Assembly: GCF_003589595.1 (NCBI RefSeq)
Contig: NW_020653726.1
Location: 18,669,872 to 18,733,871 of the forward strand
DNA: 64,000 nt
Source of the DNA: Hyposmocoma kahamanoa
Lineage: Eukaryota; Arthropoda; Insecta; Lepidoptera; Cosmopterigidae
Direction of reading: 5' to 3'
Every line of letters starts with the position of its first letter. Position 1 is the first letter of the stretch. A model generated the notes under the pieces. The model did no database searches. It saw only the letters and a program-made list of their open reading frames with translations, and was not told the origin of the DNA. Below are positions 12,211 to 22,108 of the stretch, in pieces. A program made the position numbers and the translations under genes.

Positions 12211-12470
12211 GAGGTTGTAAGAAACGATATATTTATAAATGTCTATTATTCTATTTTTGGTTATTTTTGATTCACCCTGAATACTTTAGTCGCAGTATGT
12301 ATGACGTCTGCGTATGATCGCGCCGTGAAAAGCAAATTGACTATTTGGTAGGCGTCGCCTACATGTTGATTTAAAGGATTATGTGTTAGATGTTCTTATT
12401 TAAGACCGTATTCCCACTTCAGACAGTAAGACAGCGACAATAGTAACACTTTTTTTTTAACATACGATAA

Positions 12471-13019
12471 AGGTGGTTTTTCATCAGCGAGGGGAGACGA
12501 GAATTGAAATCTCGCCAGCCTATTTCTACCAAAAATTAGTTAAAATTAACAGATCGCGTGAGCCATGGCACTTTTACTCGAGCTCGCGCTGTGGTTCTAT
12601 AGTGAAGATTCAGTGCTGTTCAGTTCGCCTAGCGATGAACACATAGCTGAAGTAACATGTCCCGCAAATTATTATTATTAAGTATGTTAACGGAAGAAGA
12701 ATCAAATGTAGCCTCTCTCTCTCTCTCTCAAATCTTTTTTTAAATCTCAAATCGTACGTACCCTTCAATCTTGCGATTCATATTAATAGCTATACCGAAC
12801 TCGCGCAGGAAATCGTATTTCCGTTGCAGAGTATAATACTCTGAGTAGACAGCAATATGGTTAAATATTACATCAAAAAATATTTCAATTCTCACCTCGC
12901 CGATCCCCGTCAATCCAGACCATTTCCACTGAAGATGCGCTAGGAGAGAATTAAAATTTTGCTATACAAATTTCAATCTTCGTCTCATCTCGTCTTGGCT
13001 TGCCGGTAGAAAAGCACCT
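12471..13019. mobile_element. inverted-repeat DNA element with TAA duplication (Harbinger-like)
   Basis: Imperfect terminal inverted repeats of ~40 bp: left AGGTGGTTTTTCATCAGCGA..., right the reverse complement of AGGTGCTTTTCTACCGGCAA..., both continuing through GACGAGA and ATTGAAAT. It is flanked by TAA at 12468-12470 and 13020-13022. A 3-bp TAA/TWA target duplication is characteristic of PIF/Harbinger. The interior (549 bp in all) has a CT microsatellite near 12713-12730 and no recognisable transposase. Confidence 0.65.
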
Positions 13020-13022
13020 TAA

Positions 13023-13849
13023 ATCATAATTAATTTATGTATGGAAATCTCGGGTTGTATAGAAGTTGATATACAGTACAAAATACGTCTGGTTTCACTG
13101 TATCCGGACAAATATTAGGCATACTGAAGGTATATATTATACATGTACTCACATGCCCTTGGACAGGCTAAACAAGTGTAATACGGTCTTTTAATATTTT
13201 GTGTGTCATTATGAAGGTGACATGTTAAAACCCTCTATAAATAATACACATTAAAACAAAGGTTTAAAAAAAATTATTTTATATAAATAATAATTTGATT
13301 GAAGTCAAAATAAACATTCAAATTTGATAATTGGAACGAGGTTAAGAAATTGCCGTTTAAAAATCCGGAAACGGTTTTACATTAATCTAAAATAAAAAAA
13401 AATTGTTTTTTTTTTAATAGCATAAGGTTTTTCTCAGACTTTACTACCTTAGGTAATTTTTTGGCCATTATGAAAACACTTTTATATATGAACGGGGTGT
13501 TAGCGGACTATAGCTTAAGCTTTTCCTTTTTTAGAAAATGTCACCCCCATAATGACGGGCTCTTTGAACATCATCTACGGTCTTCGCTTAATTCCCATAT
13601 GAACTAATCTGTATAACAATTTTGCTTCCTTTGATCTTGGGGACGATAAGAAAATGTTACATACACCCAACTCTGCCAAATTGCAATCTAAACTATAAAA
13701 AAACATCTTCGGGCTTCATTCCGTACACACTCCATCATGACATGGTATTCTCGTACATCCTCCACCACGTCACAAACAATCAGTACAATTCGTGGATTGG
13801 TCCTTTCTCCTTACGTATGAGAAGCTATTTAGAGGCATTTTTCCGGATC
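13023..13849. other. no recognised feature
   Basis: AT-rich to 13600; the open frame 13622-13855 shows no recognisable similarity. Confidence 0.4.
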
Positions 13850-13904
13850 GGTTAAACCCTTTCATAAGAGGAGACCCCTGCCCAGCAATGGACTTATACA
13901 AGCT
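13850..13904 (+). repeat. SINE 3'-end fragment (GATGAT-type family)
   Basis: GGTTAAACCCTTTCATAAGA and GGAGACCCCTGCCCAGCAATGG match the 3' body of the SINE seen at 1247-1445. The 5' part is not recognisable. Confidence 0.5.
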
Positions 13905-14658
13905 AACTACGATGACCTTTCGGACCAGTTATGCCTTTGAATTATACTAATAATGGTGAAATTGGTAATAAGCTCTCCTATTAATGTTACCAGTCAGATA
14001 TACCATGGGGTGCACGAAAGGAGCCCCACTCGATATGGCGCACCTACTATTTCAAGTCCTCTTCTGTCTGGCAAACCCTGAGCAAGAGTCAAGAGTTCGT
14101 CATACCGGTTGGCACATTCTGTCATCACGATGGCAAACATGTCCAACGCTTCATCACGCCGGCGATAACATTGACACGGGTAGCGTCAATAACTTCTGGG
14201 TCACAATAATTAAAAATAATACTAATAAATACACGGAATTAAAATACGAAATAACCAGAATATGGCATTTAACTATTGGTAATATTAAATAAAATTTAAT
14301 TTTATTTAATATTACCAATAGTTATTTCAACTACAGGCGTCATTCCCAAACAGCTACACAAGTCATTGCCTCCGTCAGTCATTCCCTGAATCTTCCACTA
14401 AACATGTACCACTTGTTACAGAATCAGGCAGCCATCCCTTCATATTAATACTTGTCGCATTGTCAGAAGGTTCTTGCAGATGAAAAAGAACGAAGTAGGC
14501 TTTTCTTACCCACCACCACCGCCCTCCACACAGACATGTTGCATTTGCTTGATTTCGGTCCGCAAGTGTAGTTCAAACCAGATAACAAGCTGAGAAAAAT
14601 AAAGAAAATAATAATAATAGAGTAAGATATCGATGCTGTAGCGGACTGTATTAATGGG
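13905..14658. other. no gene; contains a perfect palindrome
   Basis: The open frame 13984-14292 (102 codons) has no recognisable family. The only structure seen is the palindrome at 14271-14323. Confidence 0.4.
14271..14323. repeat. perfect 53-bp palindrome (26-bp arms, 1-nt loop)
   Basis: The left arm AACTATTGGTAATATTAAAT... (26 bases) is followed after a single T by its exact reverse complement ending ...ATATTACCAATAGTT. All 26 pairs match. It is not part of any other repeat recognised here. Confidence 0.9.
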
Positions 14659-14901
14659 TTAAAGGGTGGGTGCTAACAATGAGTGAGCAAGGCCAAACAA
14701 ATGTACTTACAGTTTATTAATTTAATTAGAAAACACCACGTAGCTATGTAAGCAAAACAGCAAAAACCCTAACCCTAGATAAAGTCAAGAAAAAGGAGCC
14801 AATAACAAACACATTTAAATTTAGAATTTAAATATAAAACTGTGCTCTAAAAAGAATATTTTATAAAATAATTACAAACAAATTTGTAGCGATTCGCTAC
14901 A
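14659..14901 (-). repeat. BEL/Pao 3' LTR
   Basis: On the minus strand it begins TGTAGCGAATCGCTACAAAT and ends GTTAGCACCCACCCTTTAA. It matches 15492-15635 plus 16171-16256 over its whole length, with point differences and a few small indels. Confidence 0.7.
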
Positions 14902-14928
14902 TCATCCGGGCGGAGAAATGGATGGGAC

Positions 14929-15480
14929 CACCTATACAGTTATTGGATCCACGAATGCTACGGAGTCTACAAGCATCCTAATTATTTTCCTTAGGGGACG
15001 ACGCAGCGTGCCGCCACGAGTCGCCACGTCTGCGACCCTAACCTCACCGTCTCTACCAGGGTACAGTTGGAGTACTTTACCTTTGGGCCATACACCTCTA
15101 GGTAACGTGTCAACGGCGATGATTACCAAGTCGCCTACATTTAAAGGAGTTTGGGGAGTTCCAGGAGGTCGGCTTTGAAAGACGGGTAGTACCTACTTGA
15201 CCCACCGGGACCAAGAGTGGTCAGCCAGACGGAGGGGTTTCTTCCACTCTACCCTGCGGATGAGGTCACGGTTATCTAAGCCTAAGATAATTTGGTAGGA
15301 TGAAGTGCCTAATAAAAAATGAAAAGGAGTGAGTGTATGGTCAAGGTCATTGGCACCCACCGCTACATGTGTTAGAGGACGACTGTTTACGATCGCTTCG
15401 GCTTCCAAAAGAAGAGTCTCTAAGATTTCTGGTTTAGGTGCTTGATCGACCAGTGTAACCCTTAATGCTGTCTTCACACT
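14929..15480 (-). pseudogene. BEL/Pao pol remnant: integrase C-terminal region
   Basis: The minus-strand frame carries EAIVNSRPLTHV, HFLLG and RLADHSWSRWVK, then after one in-frame TAG (15190-15192) continues in the same frame with GDLVIIAVDTLPRGVWPKGK. These are the tail of the integrase domain and the following conserved C-terminal domain of BEL/Pao polyproteins. The premature stop and the absence of upstream pol make it a dead fragment. The upstream frame stops at TAA (15481-15483), 8 bp from the 5' LTR, which places the deletion breakpoint there. Confidence 0.8.
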
Positions 15481-15635
15481 TTATCAATAGTTTAAAGGGT
15501 GGGTGCTAACAACGAGTGCGCAAGGCCATGCAAATGTGCTTACAGTTTATTATTTTTTATTACAAAACACCATGTAGCCATCAAAGCAAAAACCCTAGAT
15601 AAAGTCAAGAACAAGGCGCCAGAAACAAATACATT

Positions 15636-16158
15636 ATATAATACATTGACTTACAATTATATGGACGTCGGGTCCGCGCTAAAAAGTGTCCGAACTTATA
15701 GGGCGTTAAAATCGTATACAGAGCGTCATTCACGCTTTAGTCTTCATTTGTTCGACTGATAGCGAAGCAAGCAAAATTAGACAGTACTGCGATGACATTA
15801 CAATTTAAATTCAACGTTTTAGCTTTTTCATATTCCTTTAAATGTCACTACGTTTAAATAGATTGACTTGGGACATTTTTTCGTGGTTTTTGTATTAGAG
15901 CCGTCGTCCATTTATTTGTAAGTCAATGACATTATAATATTAAGGAAACCGCGTCACGTATAGCACTGTGCTAGACGTGACGCGGTCGTGAACGTTGCAC
16001 TCAACCCCTGAAGAAGACCATCGATTATGGTCAAAACTAGTCTGACCGCTTCCGACTAAAATACTACACGAGTAAGTCCCGTTACTTTTATATTATAATG
16101 TGTGATAACCATTGACCTATTTGTATGGTGATAACCATGTTAGTTTTCATAATAAAAT
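15636..16158. mobile_element. insertion in the 5' LTR, itself carrying a MITE
   Basis: Absent from the 3' LTR. Flanked by a 12-bp duplication with one mismatch: AACAAATACATT (15624-15635) and AACAAACACATT (16159-16170). It contains a family M1 MITE plus ~230 bp of unassigned sequence with GAAACCGCGTCACG / CGTGACGCGGTC, an inverted pair near 15953-15988. The A-rich right end (TTTTCATAATAAAAT) would suit a retroposon. Confidence 0.6.
15644..15928 (+). mobile_element. MITE family M1, full-length copy
   Basis: A 285-bp copy that closely matches 9478-9763, with both CATTGACTTAC ends. The flanks (ATATAATA / ACATTATA) do not form a clean 8-bp duplication, although both are part of similar ACATTATA-type sequence. 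Confidence 0.8.
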
Positions 16159-16256
16159 AACAAACACATTTAAATTTAGAATTGAAATATAAAACTAAGC
16201 TTAAAATAGACAATATTATAAAATATATACAAAGAGATTTCTAGCAATTCGCTACA

Positions 16257-17231
16257 GATGCGATAAGAAGAAGTTATATCGCTGGATAATAAAACATTAA
16301 AAATTAAGCACTCGATTGTTGAACCGTGCCACTATAACTTAACTACTTACGATAAAAACTTTTGAACATTTTTTTTTTGTTACTCAACATAACGTCATTT
16401 GTGAAAGTTGAAACTGAGCTAAAATGGTTCCAGAGCCAACTCTTCACGAAAATTACCGTCTTGATTGCTCCCAAGATAAATTATTCCAGTCTGAAGTCAC
16501 TTCATACAAAGATACAAAGAATTACTGGAAGATCTCGCTACCGACGTTGATAAGTACAGCCAATAACAAAAGCCTATGATTACCTCGGTAATCAATGTCT
16601 AGACGTTTTTACTACAACATTACATCAACAATAATTTCTATAGCTTTCATTAAAGCTAATGCTAAATTTAGTATGAATATTTTCTCGGTTGTTATTTTTA
16701 CGAAACATGTATACTTTTCTGTATACACTCTTAAGCTAAATTTAGTCCATTATACGTTTCACTGCTGTGCACGTTCACCCAATGTGGCTACAAGACACGT
16801 TTCCCAAGGGTTGGGATCCTTCTTCGTTCAATCACGATGTTTTTTTTTCTGCATTATCGAGAAATATTGCTTGTAAATATTTGCAAAGGCACGTAACTTA
16901 GAATTTATGGTCCTAGCGAGAATCAAAAGGAATAAAGCGTTTAAATATAAATTTTACAAGAAAACCAAAAAAAAAATTGAATCGTCTTTTCGTACTTACG
17001 ACATGCGTAAAAAATAGTTATTCGCCGATGATATACTTGTTTATTTATTGACAGAGTCAAAACATCAAGGTGTGAAAACATCTTGTAGACGAACAGAACA
17101 GAGTCGTGTTATTTGTTTAATATTAGGAAAGCCCATAATTCTGAAATTTGTTTAGGAAGATTCACATGGTGGATTTGAAGGCGCTGATATAAATTTTCAA
17201 GAAAATGAATCACATGCATATTTTTTAATAT
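16257..17231. other. no recognised feature
   Basis: Open frames 16362-16550 and 16595-16876 show no recognisable similarity. A short frame near 17020-17155 reads LFADDILVYLL, which resembles a reverse transcriptase motif C but has no supporting flanks. Confidence 0.4.
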
Positions 17232-17466
17232 GATATCAAGCGACAGGAAGAACAAATTGTGCGCCTGATAGTAAGCGGCACGCCTATCCCTGACAATTGC
17301 AGGGTTTTAAACCGCAAAGATCTGAGGGGCACTGCCACTGTGCCTGTCACTCAATGACATATCCCATTAGACTGTAATTTCCTGCCTGCAAAACTGGAAC
17401 GCAGTAATGCTCACGTTGTTTGACGGCAGTACTGCCCTAGGCGAACTGTTTCAAAAGGAGTTCTAC
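17232..17466 (-). repeat. A-tailed interspersed repeat copy
   Basis: Diverged copy from ATATGATATCAAGCGACAGG to GTTTCAAAAGGAGTTCTAC. Several small deletions, so relatively old. Confidence 0.7.
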
Positions 17467-18403
17467 AGCCATTTAAAAAAAATCGCACTTTAAAATCAAT
17501 ACTGTTGCTATATAAAAGTGGTGGCACGAAAGGGAGTGTACAGCATAGGTAGAGGGTTACCGGCAAAACTACACAGATAAAACACAAGCGCCGCCTGAAG
17601 GCGTTGCACAGAAACTACGTCTTGAGTGCACGGGAAAATTCTAAACTTTTGTTTCATCGCACGATTCCTACTTGACCATAAGGACCGCAACACGTTTCTT
17701 GTGTGTATAAATTAAGGCAGTAATGTGTTTAATACTCTGTAATTCTCGGATTTAAAAAAGTTATTTTATAGGGAGTTTCTTTTGTTGCCTGTAATCCTAT
17801 TAACGCCCACTTAGGCTATGTCTTAACCAGACACTATATTTAAAAACTCTATGTAGCTAGAGATGCCTGGTAAATAAAACTACAATTAGAATTCACGTAA
17901 ATAAAACTCTAAAATCATTCGCTTCTTGTAATACTTTATATCCACATTCTCCTGTTATAAATGTTGGGCGACTAAAAAGGTGTCGTCTTGGATCCGTGGC
18001 GCGTCTGCGACCGGCTGATAAATGTACTCCTAAGCTACTGGTCCCAGCTCAATTTATATTAATATTTATAATATATAACACACTATCTCTTCTAGTAGAT
18101 AATTTTGTTACTTTCTTGGTTTATTTATACTGATAACGTGAAATATTTTTTATTTCTACGATTGTTTTCGTACTTGAGCTCGGATTAAGATCAGAGAGAG
18201 GGATGAGGGATGATCCATGTTCAACAGTGAGAAAGGTAATATAGCACGTTCATATCAATACCGTCAATAAAATAACATGACCTTTAGCGCCCAGTTACAC
18301 GAGGAGAAAGTTTTCGCGCGGATGCCGCGCGGTGACCGCCCAGTTACCACGCTTTCACGTACACTAATGGCGAATCTAAATTCTATTTACTAGGCAACAA
18401 CAT
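17467..18403. other. no recognised feature
   Basis: Includes a GC-rich patch at 18285-18370 (GCGCGGATGCCGCGCGGTGA) next to the piggyBac insertion. The patch has a possible continuation at 19320-19390 on the other side. No gene recognised. Confidence 0.35.
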
Positions 18404-18407
18404 TTAA

Positions 18408-19299
18408 CCTTCCAACGGTAGCGCGCGGTCTCAGAGACCGCAGCGAACTTATTTTAGTCATTTTACAAAAACTATAAACAATAAACGGTTACGCGACAGT
18501 GATATCCTCGAGGGGGTGAGGTACTTCCCCTTAACCCTGTGACATTGGTCGCAAGCGCACATGTGTCTTTATTTGTGTATGCGGTCTCAGATTCCGCGCG
18601 CGATCGGTCGTGTTCCAGAAAAATTCATGGAAGAAATTGACGCCTGGGTGAGTATTTCGTGTTATTTGTTCTGTATTACTTACAAAATTACATTATTTTA
18701 TGTATTAAACATTAAATTATTTATTATTTCACTATTTGTTGTAGACATAACATGAGTTACGAAGAATCAGAACGGCTTGCAGAGAAAGCGGAAATAGAAG
18801 ATGAAGATTTTGATGATGTCAAACCATTGCTACTGATAATGAGTAGGTTATTGTACTATCTGCTCCTAAAAAAAGTTAGAAGTTTTTTGTTTTGTTTTCC
18901 TTTTTTATTTTATAAGAATTGAGATAGTACGTAGAACATCATGAAAGAAACATTAAAAAATAATTATGATTTTAGAGTTCCTACAATATTGTGCAATTGA
19001 CGACAATATTGATTGATCTCAATAATAATCTATTATAGTGTGCTTATGAACGATTAAGATAGAAAATTTCATCTTATTTTGTTATTTTGTTGATTTTTGA
19101 CGTTGTTTGTGTCATATGACTAAAATTCTGAATTTTTATGGACTGTTCAACTAATAAGAACAAATTAAAAAAATAAATAATGTTTTTTTATTTTCATTTA
19201 TATAGATAAAAGACTTTCTTTCTTCTCAAACTGAACTTGCGGTCTCACAGACCGCACGCGACTGCTTATGTTCGGCGCAAGGGTACGACCACTGGAAGG
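18408..19299 (+). mobile_element. piggyBac-type element A, internally deleted
   Basis: An 892-bp element flanked by TTAA on both sides (18404-18407, 19300-19303), the fixed target of piggyBac transposons. The terminal inverted repeats read CCTTCCAACGGT and CCTTCCAGTGGT. Both ends carry subterminal palindromes of the form TGCGGTCTCNNAGACCGCA (18430-18455, 19238-19258), and a third GCGGTCTCAGA occurs near 18581. A possible short 5' exon (18628-18652) ends at the donor-like GTGAGT (18652) and is followed by TTGTTGTAG (18735-18743) and an ATG at 18752. Confidence 0.85.
18752..18921 (+). pseudogene. possible N-terminal relic of a piggyBac transposase
   Basis: A short frame starting MSYEESERLAEKAEIEDEDF, acidic like the N-terminus of many piggyBac transposases. 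It then degenerates into a hydrophobic tail and stops, so the DDE catalytic region is gone. It lies between piggyBac-type ends, which is the main support. The protein match itself is weak. Confidence 0.4.
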
Positions 19300-19303
19300 T
19301 TAA

Positions 19304-19657
19304 ATTACTCTGAAGAATACAACCGCGCGATTGTCGCGTAGACCGAAGACAAACCAGACTCGCCCGCGCGCCCGGGACGCTCATTTAAGTTAAAACGTAA
19401 AAGCTAAATAAATAGGACGTACTTTGGCCATGACAGTTAGATGGACGCGGCAACGCGGTCTCCGTGTGGCGTGAGCAAAGAGAAATTCGTATCGAATAAA
19501 CCTGTCCTTAGTATTCAAACGTATTTCGTTAAATCACTGTCACAAAAGGTTGTAAAAATGACAAATTGAAAATCAGTTAAAATGAAGTATAACTTAAATA
19601 CCTCAAGGGAGAGACTATCAATTACCAGGAAACTAGACTTTATTAGAGATCTCCAGG
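19304..19657. other. no recognised feature
   Basis: GC-rich at first (CGCCCGCGCGCCCGGGACGC), then ordinary AT-rich sequence. Confidence 0.35.
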
Positions 19658-20200
19658 ATTTTTTAAAACCGTTTCGTGGCGCTCAATTTCATCAAGCCCG
19701 GGGCGAGTGAGCCATTGACAACAATACAGAACTCAACAATAAATAAATGAACATATAAGAAAACCTACATAATATGTAGTGTACATAAAACTACATACAT
19801 ATGAGAAATACTTATGGTATGTATTGCTTTATACATTTACAAATAAAATGACACTTCAGAAACCTGTGACATTTCGGACCGTCATTTCTCGGTCCGTCCG
19901 AAACAATTACTGCCAAATAAGCAATACTTGACCAAATGAAAAGACGCGTGACGCGAATGAAGCTTCATACTTGATACTTCGCTCATTTAGTGCAACATTG
20001 ACTTAATTGCAATTTTGGCATAATTGAATTAAGACTTAATTAATTACATATTAACATCCTTTATCCAAATTTGCCAAAATTACAATTACATCAATGTAGC
20101 ACCAAATAAGCGACTTGTCTTTTAATTTTGTCGAATATTAATTATTTGACAGTAATTGTTTCGGACGGATGTTGGACGGAGATCGAGAGTAGACCCCCTG
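19658..20200 (+). repeat. repeat Y, copy 1 (carries a MITE)
   Basis: Shares about 430 bp with 24421-24850, from ACCGTTTCGTGGCGCT to GACGGAGATCGAGAGTAGAC. Relative to copy 2 it has an extra 133-bp element at 19980-20112 and lacks part of the GGGGGTCTACTCTCGATCTC segment. It contains two arms of an inverted repeat around TCCGTCCGAAACAATTACTG. No coding sequence. Confidence 0.75.
19980..20112. mobile_element. 133-bp MITE with ~40-bp inverted repeats
   Basis: Left end CGCTCATTTAGTGCAACATT..., right end the reverse complement of CGCTTATTTGGTGCTACATT.... The inverted repeat extends through AATTTTGGCA. It is flanked by ACTT on both sides (19976-19979, 20113-20116). Copy 2 of the host repeat has the uninterrupted site (single ACTT at 24774-24777), which proves insertion. 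Confidence 0.8.
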
Positions 20201-20334
20201 TACAATGGACTTTTTTTTTAAAGAAACGTAACCACACTGTATACTTAATAAGCAATGTGGTGACGAGTCGAATGTGCCTTTTTTGTGTGTATGTGTGTGT
20301 GTTATGAGTGCTTAACCCTTAGATCAGAACCAGT

Positions 20335-20547
20335 TAATTTTTAAATTTTTATTGAATTGATATTCAATTATTTTTGTGAAATTACTCCACTAGTTTGTTA
20401 TAATTATTAATACAAAGATCGAACACTCAGAAAAAATTCCTTCGATCCGGCCGGATTCGAACCGACGTCTTCTAGCTTACCGTGCCAGACGCTATATCAA
20501 CTAAGCCACGGAACGAACCAGCGGACTTTTTAGTCATAGCGCCATCA
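20335..20547 (-). repeat. tRNA-containing composite repeat copy
   Basis: Runs from AAATTTTTATTGAATTGATA through AAAGATCGAACACTCAG to the tRNA-like core. On the minus strand the core has an A-box-like GGCTTAGTTGATATAGC and B-box-like GGTTCGAATCC. The segment between the core and TTTTTAGTCATAGCGCCATC is deleted compared with 61193-61646. Confidence 0.7.
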
Positions 20548-20783
20548 TGCAAAGCATCATGGAAAAGGAATTGGAAGCAAAGAAACGGCGGGGCCCCATG
20601 AAATCCATCCCAGTACGTGATGTAAGAAGAGATGGAGTTGACCACAATGAAAGAAGGTGCGAAAAGAAGAATAGGTCCAAACTGCCTGGATGCAAAGGCT
20701 TTTCACGCACCGAGTGCACAAAATGTAATGTGGCACTTTGCCACACAAAAGAGCGAAACTGTTTTGCTCTTTTCCACTCTTAG
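20548..20783 (+). pseudogene. piggyBac transposase C-terminal Cys-rich domain
   Basis: The open frame encodes the region before and within the C-terminal zinc-ribbon-like domain of piggyBac transposases. It has MKSIPVRDVRRDGVDHNERR, then cysteines in RRC, LPGCKGF, TECTKCNVALC and RNCFALFH, then a stop. This domain binds subterminal transposon DNA in the family. The catalytic DDE part is missing, so the gene is non-functional. The reading frame is still open, which suggests modest age. Minus-strand frames here are shadows. Confidence 0.75.
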
Positions 20784-20965
20784 TATATATATTTTTTGCC
20801 ATAAACGCATGATGTTGCCAAGTGGCAACATACCGTTTTTTTAAATATATTCATATTTTTGACATGTGATATTTTTTCATTATTTTTCCTGTTATCTACC
20901 ATATAATACCAATATAAAAATATTTGTTTCACCTTAAATTAAAAAATCATGCATTTAAGGGTTAA

Positions 20966-21755
20966 AAAAAGTTTACATTATTAAAATTTAACAAAGGCAA
21001 TTTATGATGTAGAAATACGCTTTCTTCGCGTTCTATTCATTTTTTTCTTCATACACATTACCCGCTTCGGAAAATAACCGCTCGCTATACACAGTGCTTA
21101 CAGATGCACACAAAAACACTCGTGGTAACTATGCCAGTTTTGGATATCTTATTTTATGCCCTGCCCACATGCCATTGGAAAAAACTCTGCTCTCGCGACA
21201 ATAATAACAATAGTTGTAATGAACCGAGTAACTCGGCTGAGTACTCGGCTCGACAAATGTTAAACCGAGTAATATTCGGTACTCGGTTACTCGGTAAAAC
21301 TTGTACTCAGCGCATCTCTAATAATTTTACAACACAACTCGGCATTCGCTTTTCGAAATTCGAAATTTTTAATAATGAAATCTGATACGATCGTCACTTA
21401 TAGGATCGCCAGCACAACTTCTACCTCCGGCAAACCCGCGTCAAACCCCAATGAAAAAAAACCAAGCAGTTGCGAATTGACGATATATAATTAAGCAAAC
21501 ATTTTTATTTTCGTTTTATTAAAACTTTTTAATCAGCTACCCCTTGTAATACTAGTTATAAATCTAAAAACTTATAGATGCGACTCGCATTTGATTATAT
21601 TTTTTTCGATAATGAATTGAGATTTGACCTCACTATTGTAATCTGTGAAAACGGTCATCATAGCGTGCCGGTATTGTAGTACGTGTTCATCCATTACGTA
21701 TCTAGTAGATATTTCATCTAGTCTGTGACATTAGGTGAGTGGATCCTTTTACATA
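20966..21755. other. no gene; ACTCGGT-rich patch
   Basis: Nothing coding was recognised. At 21215-21325 there are repeated ACTCGGT / ACCGAGT words ending in GCGCATCTCT. This resembles one end of a hAT-type element, but no matching opposite end was found. Confidence 0.35.
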
Positions 21756-21762
21756 AGCCACA

Positions 21763-21981
21763 GCCTCCGTGGCCGAACGGTTACCATGCCGGATTGCCAC
21801 GCAGAGGTCCCAGGTTCGATTCCCGGGCCGGGAGAAATATTCGTATGGCCTACATTTATTTCTCTCGTAAGTTTGGGTGTAAATTGTGGTTGTCTATGTG
21901 TGTGTTCATGGCACCCGCGACACAGGGCTTCCCTAGTGCGGGGCTACGTTGAGTGTGTGCGTTATTGTTATTATTATTATT
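21763..21981 (+). repeat. tRNA-derived SINE with TTA tail (family S2), complete
   Basis: The best copy of a SINE family. The tRNA-related head has a GTGGCCGAACGGTTACC A-box region and GGTTCGATTCC B-box. It is followed by a body with GAGAAATATTCGTATGGCCT and GGCACCCGCGACACAGGGCT, ending GTGTGCGTTATTGTTATTATT. Target-site duplication AGCCACA at 21756-21762 and 21982-21988. Other copies: 23604-23757, 33702-33837, 34807-34980, 38593-38810, 40752-40905, 45765-45982. It is not a functional tRNA gene because no acceptor stem closes. Confidence 0.85.
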
Positions 21982-22108
21982 AGCCACAAACATGACATTT
22001 ATTCAAATTGACTGTTTTAAAATTGCATTATGTTTGCTTCATTGTTTTCTTTTTCTTTTGCTTTGTCTTTTTTTTTACTTCTTTTTGCATATTTTTGTGT
22101 CGTGTAGT

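Larger units (their letters stand above)
14659..16256 (-). mobile_element. BEL/Pao-type LTR retrotransposon, collapsed internal region
   Basis: Minus-strand element made of a 3' LTR (14659-14901), about 590 bp of internal sequence encoding only the C-terminal part of pol, and a 5' LTR (15492-16256) enlarged by a nested insertion at 15636-16158. Gag, protease, reverse transcriptase, RNase H and the integrase catalytic core are absent. No clean target-site duplication was seen outside the LTRs. Confidence 0.75.
15492..16256 (-). repeat. BEL/Pao 5' LTR with nested insertion
   Basis: Homologous to the 3' LTR over 15492-15635 and 16171-16256 (outer edge begins TGTAGCGAATTGCTAG on the minus strand). 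The middle is displaced by an insertion of about 523 bp. Confidence 0.7.
20316..20961 (+). mobile_element. piggyBac-type element B, internally deleted
   Basis: A 646-bp element flanked by TTAA (20312-20315 and 20962-20965). The ends read CCCTTAGAT and the reverse complement of CCCTTAAAT. It retains the C-terminal part of a transposase gene (20548-20783) and a ~180-bp 3' region. Its 5' half is replaced by a tRNA-containing repeat copy (20335-20547). The ends differ from element A, so two piggyBac lineages are present. Confidence 0.8.

Noticed and set aside
17020..17155. Reverse transcriptase motif (LFADDILVYLL) suggesting another LINE fragment
   Set aside because: Only one short motif in a frame with stops close by; no PQGS block, no LINE tail and no repeat partner in the window.
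20534..20844. Additional open frames on both strands overlapping the piggyBac transposase end
   Set aside because: They are shadows of the plus-strand frame with the cysteine pattern.
21763..21835. Functional tRNA gene (and similar tRNA-like stretches at 33702, 38740, 40752, 45920, 20460, 61310)
   Set aside because: A- and B-box motifs are present but no acceptor stem closes, and each is followed by the same SINE or repeat body.
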